64,000 nt of DNA from the NCBI GenBank assembly GCA_017428055.1, contig JAFRRN010000020.1:1-64000 (forward strand), written 5' to 3'. The first letter of the stretch is position 1. Each line of letters opens with the position of its first letter. The notes beneath the pieces were generated by a model, which did not search any database, was not told the origin of the DNA, and was given only the letters and a program-made list of their open reading frames with translations. Both the position numbers and the translations under genes were made by a program. The stretch is from Prevotella sp. (lineage in GTDB: Bacteria; Bacteroidota; Bacteroidia; Bacteroidales; Bacteroidaceae). Below, piece by piece: positions 9,024 to 19,107 of the stretch.

Positions 9024-9088
9024 GGGGTTAATGGGATTAATGGGGTTAATGGGGTTAATGGGGTTAATGGGGTTATTGGGTGGGTAAT
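9024..9088 (+). repeat. 9-bp tandem repeat GGGGTTAAT, G-quadruplex-prone
   Basis: Six consecutive 9-bp units (GGGGTTAAT with single changes) occupy 9024-9077, followed by two more G3 runs. The plus strand carries at least seven G3/G4 runs separated by 3-6 bases, a strong G-quadruplex pattern. It fills the gap between nanT and nanA, so the operon transcript is C-rich here and the template strand is G-rich. A degenerate copy encodes the C-terminus of NanE at 6825-6860 and a C-rich copy lies before the helicase gene. Confidence 0.9.
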
Positions 9089-9096
9089 GGGATGGT

Positions 9097-10329
9097 TTAT
9101 GACTTGTTATCGGTGGTGGGATGAAGAGTAGATAATTGCAGGATGAGAGCCAGGGCTACCACGCCTCCCAACAAGGCAAAGCCTATTCCGAGGTTGCCTC
9201 CATCCGTCCATTTTCCTAACACTTGTGTTACCATCGCCCCGGCAAACACACCCGTCATGTTCATGATACCGTATGCCGTGGCACGATATTTAGCGGAGAT
9301 AAACTGGCAAAGGATGGGCATGTTGTTGGCATCAAACATGCCATAGCCCACTCCAAAGAGCAAACCCGCACCCACTACGGCAAACAGGCTATGCCCCATG
9401 CCCAACAACAGCAAGGCGGGGATGGTCATGCCGAGACCGATGGCACTGGTATAGACACGTCCTCGCAGGTTGCGCTGCACCCATCGGTCGCTCAGCCAAC
9501 CGCCGAATAGCACACCGACAAACGACGACACGGCAATGGTGATGGTCGATAGCGGTCCTGCGCTCGACATGGGGATATTCAGGTTTTCCGCAAAGAGCGT
9601 CGGCAACCAATTCTTCGTCGCCCATCCCGGTAGGCTCGGCACGGCGAAATAGAACAATATGACCCAAAAAGCCCATGTGGAAAGCACCACTCCCAGTCCT
9701 TGAAACACAGACGCCTTACGGGAAGTATGTTGGGAAATAGCCGTCTCCACGGCATGTTTGGGATTCTCGAAAAGCAACAACATCAGCACCACGGAATAGA
9801 CGATGCCGACGATGCCAAACCAATGGAACGCCGACTGCCACGAGAGCATTGCCGCCAACGTGGCACCGAAGCCGCCAACTGCCTGTCCCACATACAGTCC
9901 TGTCATGTGTACACCGATTGCCAGGGAGCGCGACTTCCCCTCATGCCAATCGGCGATGAGAGACAATGCCGACGGGATATATAATGCCTCACTGATACCC
10001 ATGAACGCCCGCAGCCAATAGAGTTGGTTGAAATTATCGGCATAACCCATGAGGAATGTCACCGCAGACCATACGAACAAGCTACCCACGACCAGCCACT
10101 TACGACTCACACGGTCTGCCACGATGCCCGCAAACGGACTCACGATGCCGTAAATCCACAGGAAGACAGCCATCAATGCGCCAAAAGCCTCGGCACGGTT
10201 GAGTTCGGCAATGTCTGCCTTCATCGCCTCCTGCATCGTGGAGAGCATCTGGCGATCCATATAGTTCAACAGGGCGACCACCCAGAGCAGGGCAACCACG
10301 AGCCATGGATAATATCTTTTTTCTTTCAT
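9097..10329 (-). CDS. nanT: MFS transporter, sialic acid uptake (NanT-type)
   Basis: 410 residues with about 12 hydrophobic segments. The N-terminus has the MFS anion:cation symporter pattern (LLNYMDRQ) and the loop motif GIVADRVSRKW near residue 70. Its place between the esterase/mutarotase fusion and the lyase gene identifies sialic acid as the likely substrate, as for NanT of Bacteroides fragilis. Inner membrane. It is separated from the upstream esterase gene by only six bases. Some related MFS proteins carry sugar acids, so the substrate is inferred from the context. Confidence 0.85.
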   Translation of the reverse strand: MKEKRYYPWLVVALLWVVALLNYMDRQMLSTMQEAMKADIAELNRAEAFGALMAVFLWIYGIVSPFAGIVADRVSRKWLVVGSLFVWSAVTFLMGYADNFNQLYWLRAFMGISEALYIPSALSLIADWHEGKSRSLAIGVHMTGLYVGQAVGGFGATLAAMLSWQSAFHWFGIVGIVYSVVLMLLLFENPKHAVETAISQHTSRKASVFQGLGVVLSTWAFWVILFYFAVPSLPGWATKNWLPTLFAENLNIPMSSAGPLSTITIAVSSFVGVLFGGWLSDRWVQRNLRGRVYTSAIGLGMTIPALLLLGMGHSLFAVVGAGLLFGVGYGMFDANNMPILCQFISAKYRATAYGIMNMTGVFAGAMVTQVLGKWTDGGNLGIGFALLGGVVALALILQLSTLHPTTDNKS

Positions 10330-10335
10330 CTGGTA

Positions 10336-13300
10336 TTAATAAAAATAATGTTTTATCTCAATCCTACAAACCGAAGGGGTACGGATGCCTGGTTTCAATT
10401 CGCCTCCTATCAAGTATAGCGACTCCTTGTGTTTTACTAAAGCCGCCCCTGCCCGTGCCAAATGTTGGCTCATACCGGCAGTAACCCACTCATCTACGAG
10501 ATAGACAAAAATATAAGGGTTAAACTGATACCATTCAACGGGGTGTGTCATATAGTCGGGGGCTGGATGGTTCAATGCCTTCAAGAAAATGTCTTTGTTC
10601 ACTCCACCCATCGCCACAAGCGTTATTTCATTTATGTTCACCGCAGCCGCCCCACCAAGAAACACTTTCTCTTCATCGAACATAAGGGTAGCACCATCTA
10701 CATCATAAACTTCACTGGCATCAAATTTCAACCCATCCAACATCAAGGAAGCCTTTTTTCTCTTGGTCTTTGGCGTGTAACCACCCCAAACATAATAGTT
10801 TCCATTGATGAAACCACTCACAGGCTGACGGAGTTCCCGCTTGATTTCCGCTAAGAGTTTCCATCCCTCCTGTACTTTATCAAGGTCAAGAGTATACACT
10901 TGATGTCCTCCAAACACTACCAAGAGGTTTTCTTGAATCGCCCCGGTGAAGTTGTCGAGTGCCACGGGCAAGGATGGCAATGGCTCTATGACAGCCTCTC
11001 CATTTTCCATCCGAATCTTGAAAACCGACTGAAAGGATGTATCCTCATTGTTGCCGCCAACGCAAATCACGCCATCGGCGGCAGTGACACTTACGCCGTA
11101 TGCCGCAGCGACGGGCAACTCCCCTATTCTCTCCCATTTCAATGTGCCACTGTCATTGAGCCGCGCAGCATAAATGCCACGATAATAATGTTTCTTACCA
11201 CCCTCGGCGGCTGGCACATCGGGAAAGTTGCATCCCCCTGCCATAATAAGGTAATCGTCAATCACGCCCGCATAACAAGCTGAGACACCTTGGCCGATGC
11301 CTTTCTCGTCATCAGGGAATCCCGTCAATGGCTCCACTACTAAGTTCGACTGACTGCTGAATGTTGATAGGGGCATCCCCTCAAACTGATAGAGATTAGC
11401 ACGCGTGAACGGTTGCCAAGCATAACGAACATAGATAGGCGTTTTCACAAGGGGTGATGACAACACCACAACACCATCTTCCAATTGGGCGTTGGCTTCA
11501 TGAAACAGGCTATCCCGCCCAGCAATCTCAAAACCCAAAAGCCGCTCCCCGTCAACATAGCAAGAGTCGTAACTGGTAAAAAAGATATACATCTGCCCAT
11601 CCTCAGTGATTATTTGAATAGGAGTGGGACTGTTTGTCTCCATTTCATATTCGTAGGTATGTTGGAGCATTTGACTTGCCAACCGTTCACCAAGAGGTCT
11701 CTTTTTGGGGAAATGCACATCGAGGGAATCACCCAAGTCATGACTCACGACCAACCATGTTTCATCCAACCGGTCTGCCAAACGCCGTTGGCTGTCGCGA
11801 AACCGTGGCCATGACGGACGGTTTAGGCTTGAGAGTTGAACGACATAGAATGGCAAATAGGGATTCTGGAAATAATCACGCCAACTCAATTCGAGCAATG
11901 TGAAGAGACGTTCATGCAACTCAACGTTATGGGCATTGCTCTCCCCTTGGTACCATGCCACACCCTTGATGGAATAATGGTCTAACGGCATGATGCCCGC
12001 CTCAAACATATAGCACGGCTCGTATGGGTGTCGCTGGAGAGGAGACGATGCCTGGGCAATGTTTTTCAACGCTCGTTCACGAGCCCAAGGCTGTCCGTAA
12101 TCACCATGATACCAGTCGTATAGGATAGGTGGGAAGTACCATTCAAGGGTCTTCCTGTCTATCCACGACTCGGTAGTCGTTCCTCCCACGGCATTGCAGA
12201 TAATGCCGACGTGTACTTGGAGACTATCTGCCAGAACTCGTCCTACATGATAAGCGATGGCAGAGAAATCCCTCACACTCTCCTTGGAACACGTTTTCCA
12301 ACCTGGTTGATGAAGATAGCGTAATTGATTCACGGAATCTAAGACATGGCTCTCCCACTCCATTTGGCTCGTGGGATAACGTGCAGACATATTATATAAA
12401 TGCAATAGGGTTTGGAAATCGGCATTCGCCAGATCTTCCTCCGCCGTGTAACAAGCATCGAGTGGGAACTCCATATTCGACTGGCCACTACATAGCCACA
12501 CATCCCCTACCCATACATCATCAAATTGAATCTGTCTTTTCGATGTCTGAAACGTCAAGGTATAAGGACCACCCGCTACCATCATCGGAAGATTCACCTC
12601 CCATTCCCCGTCTTCCTTGGCATGGGCAGTTGTTTTGTTGCCATTGAAAATAACTGATACCATCTCCCCAGCATCTGCCTTCCCATGGAAACGGATAGGA
12701 CTTTCTCGTTGGATGACCATCCCCGAGCCATAAATCTCTGGCACTTGCAAACCACCATAGTCGCCCGAAAGGGCTTGATAAACAGTCTTGGCGAGAATCT
12801 CTGTCCCCTCGGGACTGGGATGGAGGGCATCGGGGAAGAGGTCGGGGCGGTTGTATAGTGGGGCATGAAGGTTTATCAACCCCACATTGGCAATCCTTGC
12901 TGTACGCTGTATAGCCTGCTGGATAGCATCATGCCAGTCGTGTGTGCCACTCTGGAAACGGTGATGCCGATGGCCAATGGGTGTCATTAGGCATATCCAA
13001 ATCTTTGCCTTGGGATTGGCGACACGGAACGAGTCTATCAAGGCGAGATAGTCGGGCACAAACTCGTCGGCATAATTGGGCCAGTTACGGGGATCCGTAT
13101 CGTTCAGTCCGAGGTGGATGACCACCTCATCGGGCTTGAATGCCAACGCATCCCTAAACTCTTGCTGTTGCATATAGGGACGATGCCCACGACGCAGGAG
13201 TGTCGTTCCCGAATGCCCAAAGTTGCGCACTTCATATTGTTCGCCCAACATCTGCTGCAAAAGGACGGGATAGGCTTGCGTCTCTCGTTCGGGCAAGCCG

Positions 13301-13428
13301 TAGCCATACGTGACACTATTGCCCACACACGCCACACGGATGGCTTGCTGTGCGCCGGATGTCAGGAAACAAAAGGGTAAGAACAACAAGGCCAAAAGCC
13401 TTCTTCCTCTACCGCCATCCATCTTCAT
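10336..13428 (-). CDS. Three-part fusion: two SGNH sialate O-acetylesterase domains and a NanM-like mutarotase
   Basis: 1030 residues. After a signal peptide (about 1-26) comes an SGNH esterase domain (about 29-222: GNSVTYG with Ser38, GLND near 110, Asp200/His203). A small beta-domain leads to a second SGNH domain of the sialate 9-O-acetylesterase type (about 225-690: SGQSNMEF with Ser317, GGTTTESW near 415, WYQGESN near 493, Asp570/His572). The last 330 residues form Kelch-like blades (IMAGGCNFPD, VCVGGNN, VVFGGH, YVWGGY) matching N-acetylneuraminate epimerase/mutarotase NanM. The protein would therefore remove O-acetyl groups and equilibrate the anomers in the periplasm before NanT. Two-domain NanS esterases are known in Bacteroidetes; the added NanM in one chain is unusual. 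Confidence 0.86.
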   Translation of the reverse strand: MKMDGGRGRRLLALLFLPFCFLTSGAQQAIRVACVGNSVTYGYGLPERETQAYPVLLQQMLGEQYEVRNFGHSGTTLLRRGHRPYMQQQEFRDALAFKPDEVVIHLGLNDTDPRNWPNYADEFVPDYLALIDSFRVANPKAKIWICLMTPIGHRHHRFQSGTHDWHDAIQQAIQRTARIANVGLINLHAPLYNRPDLFPDALHPSPEGTEILAKTVYQALSGDYGGLQVPEIYGSGMVIQRESPIRFHGKADAGEMVSVIFNGNKTTAHAKEDGEWEVNLPMMVAGGPYTLTFQTSKRQIQFDDVWVGDVWLCSGQSNMEFPLDACYTAEEDLANADFQTLLHLYNMSARYPTSQMEWESHVLDSVNQLRYLHQPGWKTCSKESVRDFSAIAYHVGRVLADSLQVHVGIICNAVGGTTTESWIDRKTLEWYFPPILYDWYHGDYGQPWARERALKNIAQASSPLQRHPYEPCYMFEAGIMPLDHYSIKGVAWYQGESNAHNVELHERLFTLLELSWRDYFQNPYLPFYVVQLSSLNRPSWPRFRDSQRRLADRLDETWLVVSHDLGDSLDVHFPKKRPLGERLASQMLQHTYEYEMETNSPTPIQIITEDGQMYIFFTSYDSCYVDGERLLGFEIAGRDSLFHEANAQLEDGVVVLSSPLVKTPIYVRYAWQPFTRANLYQFEGMPLSTFSSQSNLVVEPLTGFPDDEKGIGQGVSACYAGVIDDYLIMAGGCNFPDVPAAEGGKKHYYRGIYAARLNDSGTLKWERIGELPVAAAYGVSVTAADGVICVGGNNEDTSFQSVFKIRMENGEAVIEPLPSLPVALDNFTGAIQENLLVVFGGHQVYTLDLDKVQEGWKLLAEIKRELRQPVSGFINGNYYVWGGYTPKTKRKKASLMLDGLKFDASEVYDVDGATLMFDEEKVFLGGAAAVNINEITLVAMGGVNKDIFLKALNHPAPDYMTHPVEWYQFNPYIFVYLVDEWVTAGMSQHLARAGAALVKHKESLYLIGGELKPGIRTPSVCRIEIKHYFY

Positions 13429-13430
13429 TC

Positions 13431-15422
13431 TTATAATGGTTTATATTCCACAAAAGCCTCCATCGCCTCATAGCAAGCCAAGCCGAGGTCATCATAGAGC
13501 TTGGCAGTACCACGGTTACGGTCCTCGGCACGTTGCCAGAACAACCTCTCGTCATTGCCAAGGAATGGTGCGCTCTCCATTTGGCTCTGGTGCTTCAAGA
13601 TAGAATTACGCTTTGCACGGAGTTCTTCGGGCGACATCGGCACACACATCTCGATGTTCTCGATTTCCCATTCCGCCCATGCGCCGCGATACATCCAGAT
13701 GCGGCAGTCGTTGAGCCAAGCCTCGCCTTTCTGTTTCTCCTCGTCGATGGCGGCAAGGACGGCATCGGTGCATTTGCGGTGTGTGCCATGTGGGTCGGCA
13801 AGGTCGCCCGCCACATAGATCTGATGGGGTTTGATTTTTGCCAAGAGAGCCTGTACGATGCGCACGTCCTCCTCTCCCATAGGGAGTTTCTCAATCTTTC
13901 CACTCTCATAGAAAGGCAAATCAAGGAAATGCACGCGGCTCAAGGGGATATCATTATATGTGCTGGCGGTACGCGCCTCGCCCCTGCGGATGAGTCCCTT
14001 GATGGTCAGGATGTCGCGGGTGTCCATGTCGCCTTCCTTCTTGGCGGCGAGGAACGCCTTAATCTCATTGTATTTCTTGGTGATGACCTGGTCTTCGGAG
14101 TTGCCGAAAAGTTGGTTGAAGCCATTGATAAAGTGCATGAAACGTGCCACCTCCTCATCACCCACGGCGATATTGCCGCTGGTCTGGTAGGCGATATGCA
14201 CCTCATGTCCCTGCGACACGAGCCGTTGGATGGTGCCACCCATTGAGATGACATCGTCATCGGGGTGTGGCGAGAACACCAATACCCGCTTGGGGAACGG
14301 CGTAGCGCGTTCGGGACGGTACGTATCGTCGGCATCGGGCTTGCCTCCGGGCCATCCCGTGATGGTGTGTTGCAGGTCGTTGAAAATCTTGATATTGGCA
14401 TTGTAGGCAGAGCCATACAAGGCAAGCAACTCGCTCAATCCGTTTTCGTTATAGTCTTTATTGGTTAATTTCAAGATGGGTTTGCCCGTCTTTTGGCAAA
14501 GCCACACCAAGGCGGAGCGCACCAGTTTATCGGTCCATTGGCACGACTTCACCAACCACGGATGTACGATGCGTGTCATTCGGGAGGCGGCAGCCAAGTC
14601 AATGACCACATGTGCATCGTTGTGCGTCTGCAAGAATGATGCTGGGATAGCATCGGTGATGCTGCCCTCCACCATCTTGTGGATAATGTCTGCCTTCTCC
14701 TCTCCCCATGCGGTGATGAACACCTTATGGGCTGACAGGATGGTATGCACACCCATCGTGATGGCACAGGGTGGCACGGGCTCATTAGTGCCGAAACTCA
14801 AGGTGGACTCCTCGCGCGATGTGGCATCAATCAACATCAATCGCGACGATGACGTTAGCCCAGACCCCGGCTCATTGATGGCGATGTTACCTATACGACC
14901 AACGCCCAAGAGGATGATGTCCATCCCCCCGAAAGTCTTGATGCGCTGCTCATAGAGTTGGCAATATTGATGTACGCTGTCTTGCGCAATGGTGGCATCG
15001 GGCGTGAAGATGTTTTGTCGGTCGATGTCAACATGGTCGAGGAAACGTTCACGCAACTGCCCGAAGGCACTATGCTGCGCATTGGGAGCAAGTGGGAAAT
15101 ACTCGTAGGCATTGAACACCACGACGTTGCGGAAACTGACTTTCTCCTCTTTGTGGCGGCGGATCAGCTCGGCATAGACGGGTGTGAGCGATGTACCCGT
15201 GCCAAGACCTAAAACACAGAACTGCCCATCGTGTTGTTTACGGAGGATTTCGTCAACGATGGCATCAGCAATACTTGCCACCGCCTCCTCTATCTTCGGG
15301 AAGATGTCGGTGGGTATTTTCTCCATCCGCGTGATTTCGGAACGGTCAACGGCTGTCTTTGGCTTGTAAAATTCTTCGGGTACTTTGTTGAGTACGACTT
15401 GGGAGCTTAGGTTGAGTCTCAT
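13431..15422 (-). CDS. Degenerate NagB-like domain fused to a PIG-L/LmbE deacetylase
   Basis: 663 residues. Residues about 25-330 are homologous to glucosamine-6-phosphate deaminase, but against the intact NagB encoded next door the catalytic residues are replaced: Asp72 by Tyr106 (FNAYEYF), Asp141 by Ile177 and His143 by Asn179 (GVGRIGNIAINEP); Glu148 is kept as Glu184. Residues about 375-663 are a PIG-L metal-dependent de-N-acetylase with PHPDDD at 385-390 and DPHGTH near the end, both consistent with a zinc site. Homologues are often annotated as a second NagB. The sequence argues instead for a sugar-phosphate-binding pseudoenzyme domain attached to an active deacetylase, which may act on GlcNAc-6-phosphate (inference). 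Cytoplasmic; gap of 2 bases to the esterase fusion. Confidence 0.83.
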   Translation of the reverse strand: MRLNLSSQVVLNKVPEEFYKPKTAVDRSEITRMEKIPTDIFPKIEEAVASIADAIVDEILRKQHDGQFCVLGLGTGTSLTPVYAELIRRHKEEKVSFRNVVVFNAYEYFPLAPNAQHSAFGQLRERFLDHVDIDRQNIFTPDATIAQDSVHQYCQLYEQRIKTFGGMDIILLGVGRIGNIAINEPGSGLTSSSRLMLIDATSREESTLSFGTNEPVPPCAITMGVHTILSAHKVFITAWGEEKADIIHKMVEGSITDAIPASFLQTHNDAHVVIDLAAASRMTRIVHPWLVKSCQWTDKLVRSALVWLCQKTGKPILKLTNKDYNENGLSELLALYGSAYNANIKIFNDLQHTITGWPGGKPDADDTYRPERATPFPKRVLVFSPHPDDDVISMGGTIQRLVSQGHEVHIAYQTSGNIAVGDEEVARFMHFINGFNQLFGNSEDQVITKKYNEIKAFLAAKKEGDMDTRDILTIKGLIRRGEARTASTYNDIPLSRVHFLDLPFYESGKIEKLPMGEEDVRIVQALLAKIKPHQIYVAGDLADPHGTHRKCTDAVLAAIDEEKQKGEAWLNDCRIWMYRGAWAEWEIENIEMCVPMSPEELRAKRNSILKHQSQMESAPFLGNDERLFWQRAEDRNRGTAKLYDDLGLACYEAMEAFVEYKPL

Positions 15423-15464
15423 GGTTGATAATAAGTTTGATAGGTTTATTGGGGAAGTTCAGGT

Positions 15465-15540
15465 GTTCAGGAGTTACAAGGATTCAGACATTAGACTTCT
15501 AATGGAGGAGTATTGTCTGAACTCCTTGTTGCTCCTGAAC
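15465..15540. repeat. Imperfect palindromic repeat element, copy 1
   Basis: Left arm 15465-15490 (starting GTTCAGGAGTT and ending TTCAGACA) pairs with 15514-15540 (starting TGTCTGAACTCC) with a few mismatches. The loop contains CATTAG and CTAATG. It lies between nagB and the NagB/PIG-L gene. The same element, including the CAGACATTAG core, is at 18989-19107. Confidence 0.8.
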
Positions 15541-15550
15541 TCCAAACATT

Positions 15551-16342
15551 TTATAGGTTGTCCTTCTCGATGTCCTTGAAGTACTTGTATGTGCCGACCT
15601 TCAACTCGTCAGTGGCAGCCTCGTCGCACACGATGATGCCATGCTGGTGCATCTGCAAGGCACTGATAGTCCACATCTGGCAAACGCCACCCTCAACGGC
15701 AGCCTGCAAGGCACGTGCCTTGTGGTGTCCGTTCACTAAGATCATCACCTCACGGGCATCCATGACAGTGCCAACACCCACGGTCAAGGCAAGCTTCGGC
15801 ACCTTGTTAATATCATTGTCGAAGAAACGGCTGTTGGCGATGATGGTGTCAGTAGTCAATGTCTTCAAGCGGGTGCGTGAACTCAACGAGCTGCCCGGCT
15901 CATTGAAAGCGATATGGCCATCTGGGCCGATGCCGCCAAGGAAGAGGTCAATACCACCTGCCTCCTTGATCATCTCCTCATAGTGGGCGCACTCTGCCGC
16001 CAAGTCGTCGGCGTTGCCATTGAGGATGTGGATGTTTTCCTTGGGGCAGTCGATGTGGTCAAACAGGTTGCGAGCCATGAAAGAGTGGTAGCTCTCGGGA
16101 TGCTCCTCGGGCAGTCCGACGTATTCGTCCATGTTGAACGTCAGCACGTTCTTGAACGACACACGCCCTTCCTTGTTGGCTTTCACCAATTCGGCATACA
16201 TTCCCTCGGGAGAGGAGCCGGTGGGAAGCCCCAGCACAAACTTGCGTTCCGGCGTGGGATTAAACTCGTTGATTCTCTTGATGACATGCTCGGCAGCCCA
16301 TTTGGATAGCTGCGCATAGTCCGGTTCGATAATTAGTCTCAT
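15551..16342 (-). CDS. nagB: Glucosamine-6-phosphate deaminase
   Basis: 263 residues, collinear with E. coli NagB. All catalytic residues are present at the same numbers: Asp72 in FNMDEYVGL, Asp141 and His143 in [11 protein letters not shown], and Glu148. It converts GlcN6P to Fru6P and ammonia in the cytoplasm, the last step of amino-sugar use. It is the first gene of the minus-strand sialic acid operon, directly after a good promoter. The downstream gap of 128 bases holds a palindromic repeat element. Confidence 0.96.
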   Translation of the reverse strand: MRLIIEPDYAQLSKWAAEHVIKRINEFNPTPERKFVLGLPTGSSPEGMYAELVKANKEGRVSFKNVLTFNMDEYVGLPEEHPESYHSFMARNLFDHIDCPKENIHILNGNADDLAAECAHYEEMIKEAGGIDLFLGGIGPDGHIAFNEPGSSLSSRTRLKTLTTDTIIANSRFFDNDINKVPKLALTVGVGTVMDAREVMILVNGHHKARALQAAVEGGVCQMWTISALQMHQHGIIVCDEAATDELKVGTYKYFKDIEKDNL

Positions 16343-16377
16343 TTTTCCTTAAAATTTAATGTAAGAATAACAATATG

Positions 16378-16409
16378 CAAAGATACGACTTTTCATTATT
16401 TTTGACAAA
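16378..16409 (-). promoter_or_regulatory. Promoter of the nagB/nan operon
   Basis: On the minus strand TTTG (16409-16406), 20 bases, then TATCTTTG (16385-16378), an exact Bacteroidetes consensus. The predicted transcript starts near 16371, leaving a leader of about 28 bases before nagB. No other promoter of this quality was seen down to 4 kb, so one long transcript is likely. Confidence 0.87.
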
Positions 16410-16786
16410 AGATAGTGGTATTTTTTTGGCAGAAAAAATGATAATCACACAAGTTTGTCAAGTCTGTATGTTCGGGAGTTGGGGAGATACAGGAGGCCGG
16501 TCGATACTCCAAAACGTGCCCTCCATACAGCAGTGCTTGCTTTTTGATGTATGTAGGAGTTCTGAAGAGACCGATTGCCTACCATGCGAGATTGTCAAGA
16601 TTTTATCACGAAACGGCTCAAAATGGCGGGCTGTTTTGCAAACAAATGAAATGTTGGTCGAAAATACGCGAATGGTGGGCGGTCTTGCAATCGGTTGAAT
16701 GTCAACGAGATACGAAAACGAGGGTCAAAAAAGGCCTTGTAAAGCACCATTTTACCCCAAAAAAAGAGGGCATTTGCGCCAAATAA

Positions 16787-16839
16787 GTGTGGCATTTATC
16801 GGTCGCCGATGCCGCATCCGTGACCGATAAATGCCACAC
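16787..16839. repeat. Perfect 18-bp inverted repeat
   Basis: GTGTGGCATTTATCGGTC at 16787-16804 is exactly complementary to 16822-16839, with a 17-base loop that is itself G+C-rich. It sits in the non-coding interval between the nagB promoter and kdsA. A run of A/T follows but no strong T-tract on either side. Confidence 0.85.
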
Positions 16840-16988
16840 AAAAAATGTTAAACGCATATATCCACCCTTTTTCACCCCATTTTCCGTTCCAAACAACCCA
16901 TTTTTTCCTTTGCAAATTTCTATTTCGCAAGTTTTGGTGGAGGTAATTTTGTCAAGAAATTTCGATGTTTTATGAAAGCTTTGCCGTC

Positions 16989-17019
16989 AAAAAAAAGAAG
17001 TCCCAAATCATAGGACTTC
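16989..17019 (-). terminator. Terminator-like hairpin reading leftward
   Basis: GAAGTCC (16997-17003) and GGACTTC (17013-17019) form a 7-bp stem with a 9-base loop. On the minus strand it is followed by eight T (16996-16989). No clear minus-strand gene precedes it, which makes its purpose uncertain; it could stop stray or antisense transcription into the nag/nan promoter, or end a small RNA. Confidence 0.55.
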
Positions 17020-17146
17020 ATTTATTTGTTAATTTACGTTAGTAGAAAAATAGTAGTGTTTGTATAGTTGGAAATCGGTAATTCTTCCAAATGATGCTGC
17101 AAAAATAAGAATGAATTTCCTCATTGAAAAAAAAACAAATCATTAA

Positions 17147-18972
<1,826 letters not shown>

Positions 18973-18988
18973 GATTGACATGAATATG

Positions 18989-19107
18989 AGGAGTTCAGGA
19001 GTTCAGGAGTTTCAAGGAGTTCAGACATTAGTTTCGTTGTCAACAATGCTAATGTCTGAACTCCTAAACTCCTTGAAACTCCTGAACTCCTTAAAACTCT
19101 TGAACTC
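18989..19107. repeat. Imperfect palindromic repeat element, copy 2
   Basis: Left arm 18989-19031 consists of GGAGTTCA units ending in CAGACATTAG; the right arm from 19049 is its reverse complement (CTAATGTCTGAACTCC and further CTCCTGAACTCC units) with one 8-base extra unit. A 17-base loop separates them. Copy 1 is at 15465-15540. The right arm is translated as the N-terminus of the phospholipase-D protein. Confidence 0.85.

Noticed and set aside
9024-9088. CRISPR or telomere-like array
   Set aside because: Nine-base units without spacers; simple tandem repeat inside an operon on what appears to be a chromosome.
16375-16698. Plus-strand frame of about 107 codons after the nagB promoter
   Set aside because: It crosses the minus-strand promoter and the direct repeat, has no motif and an erratic composition.
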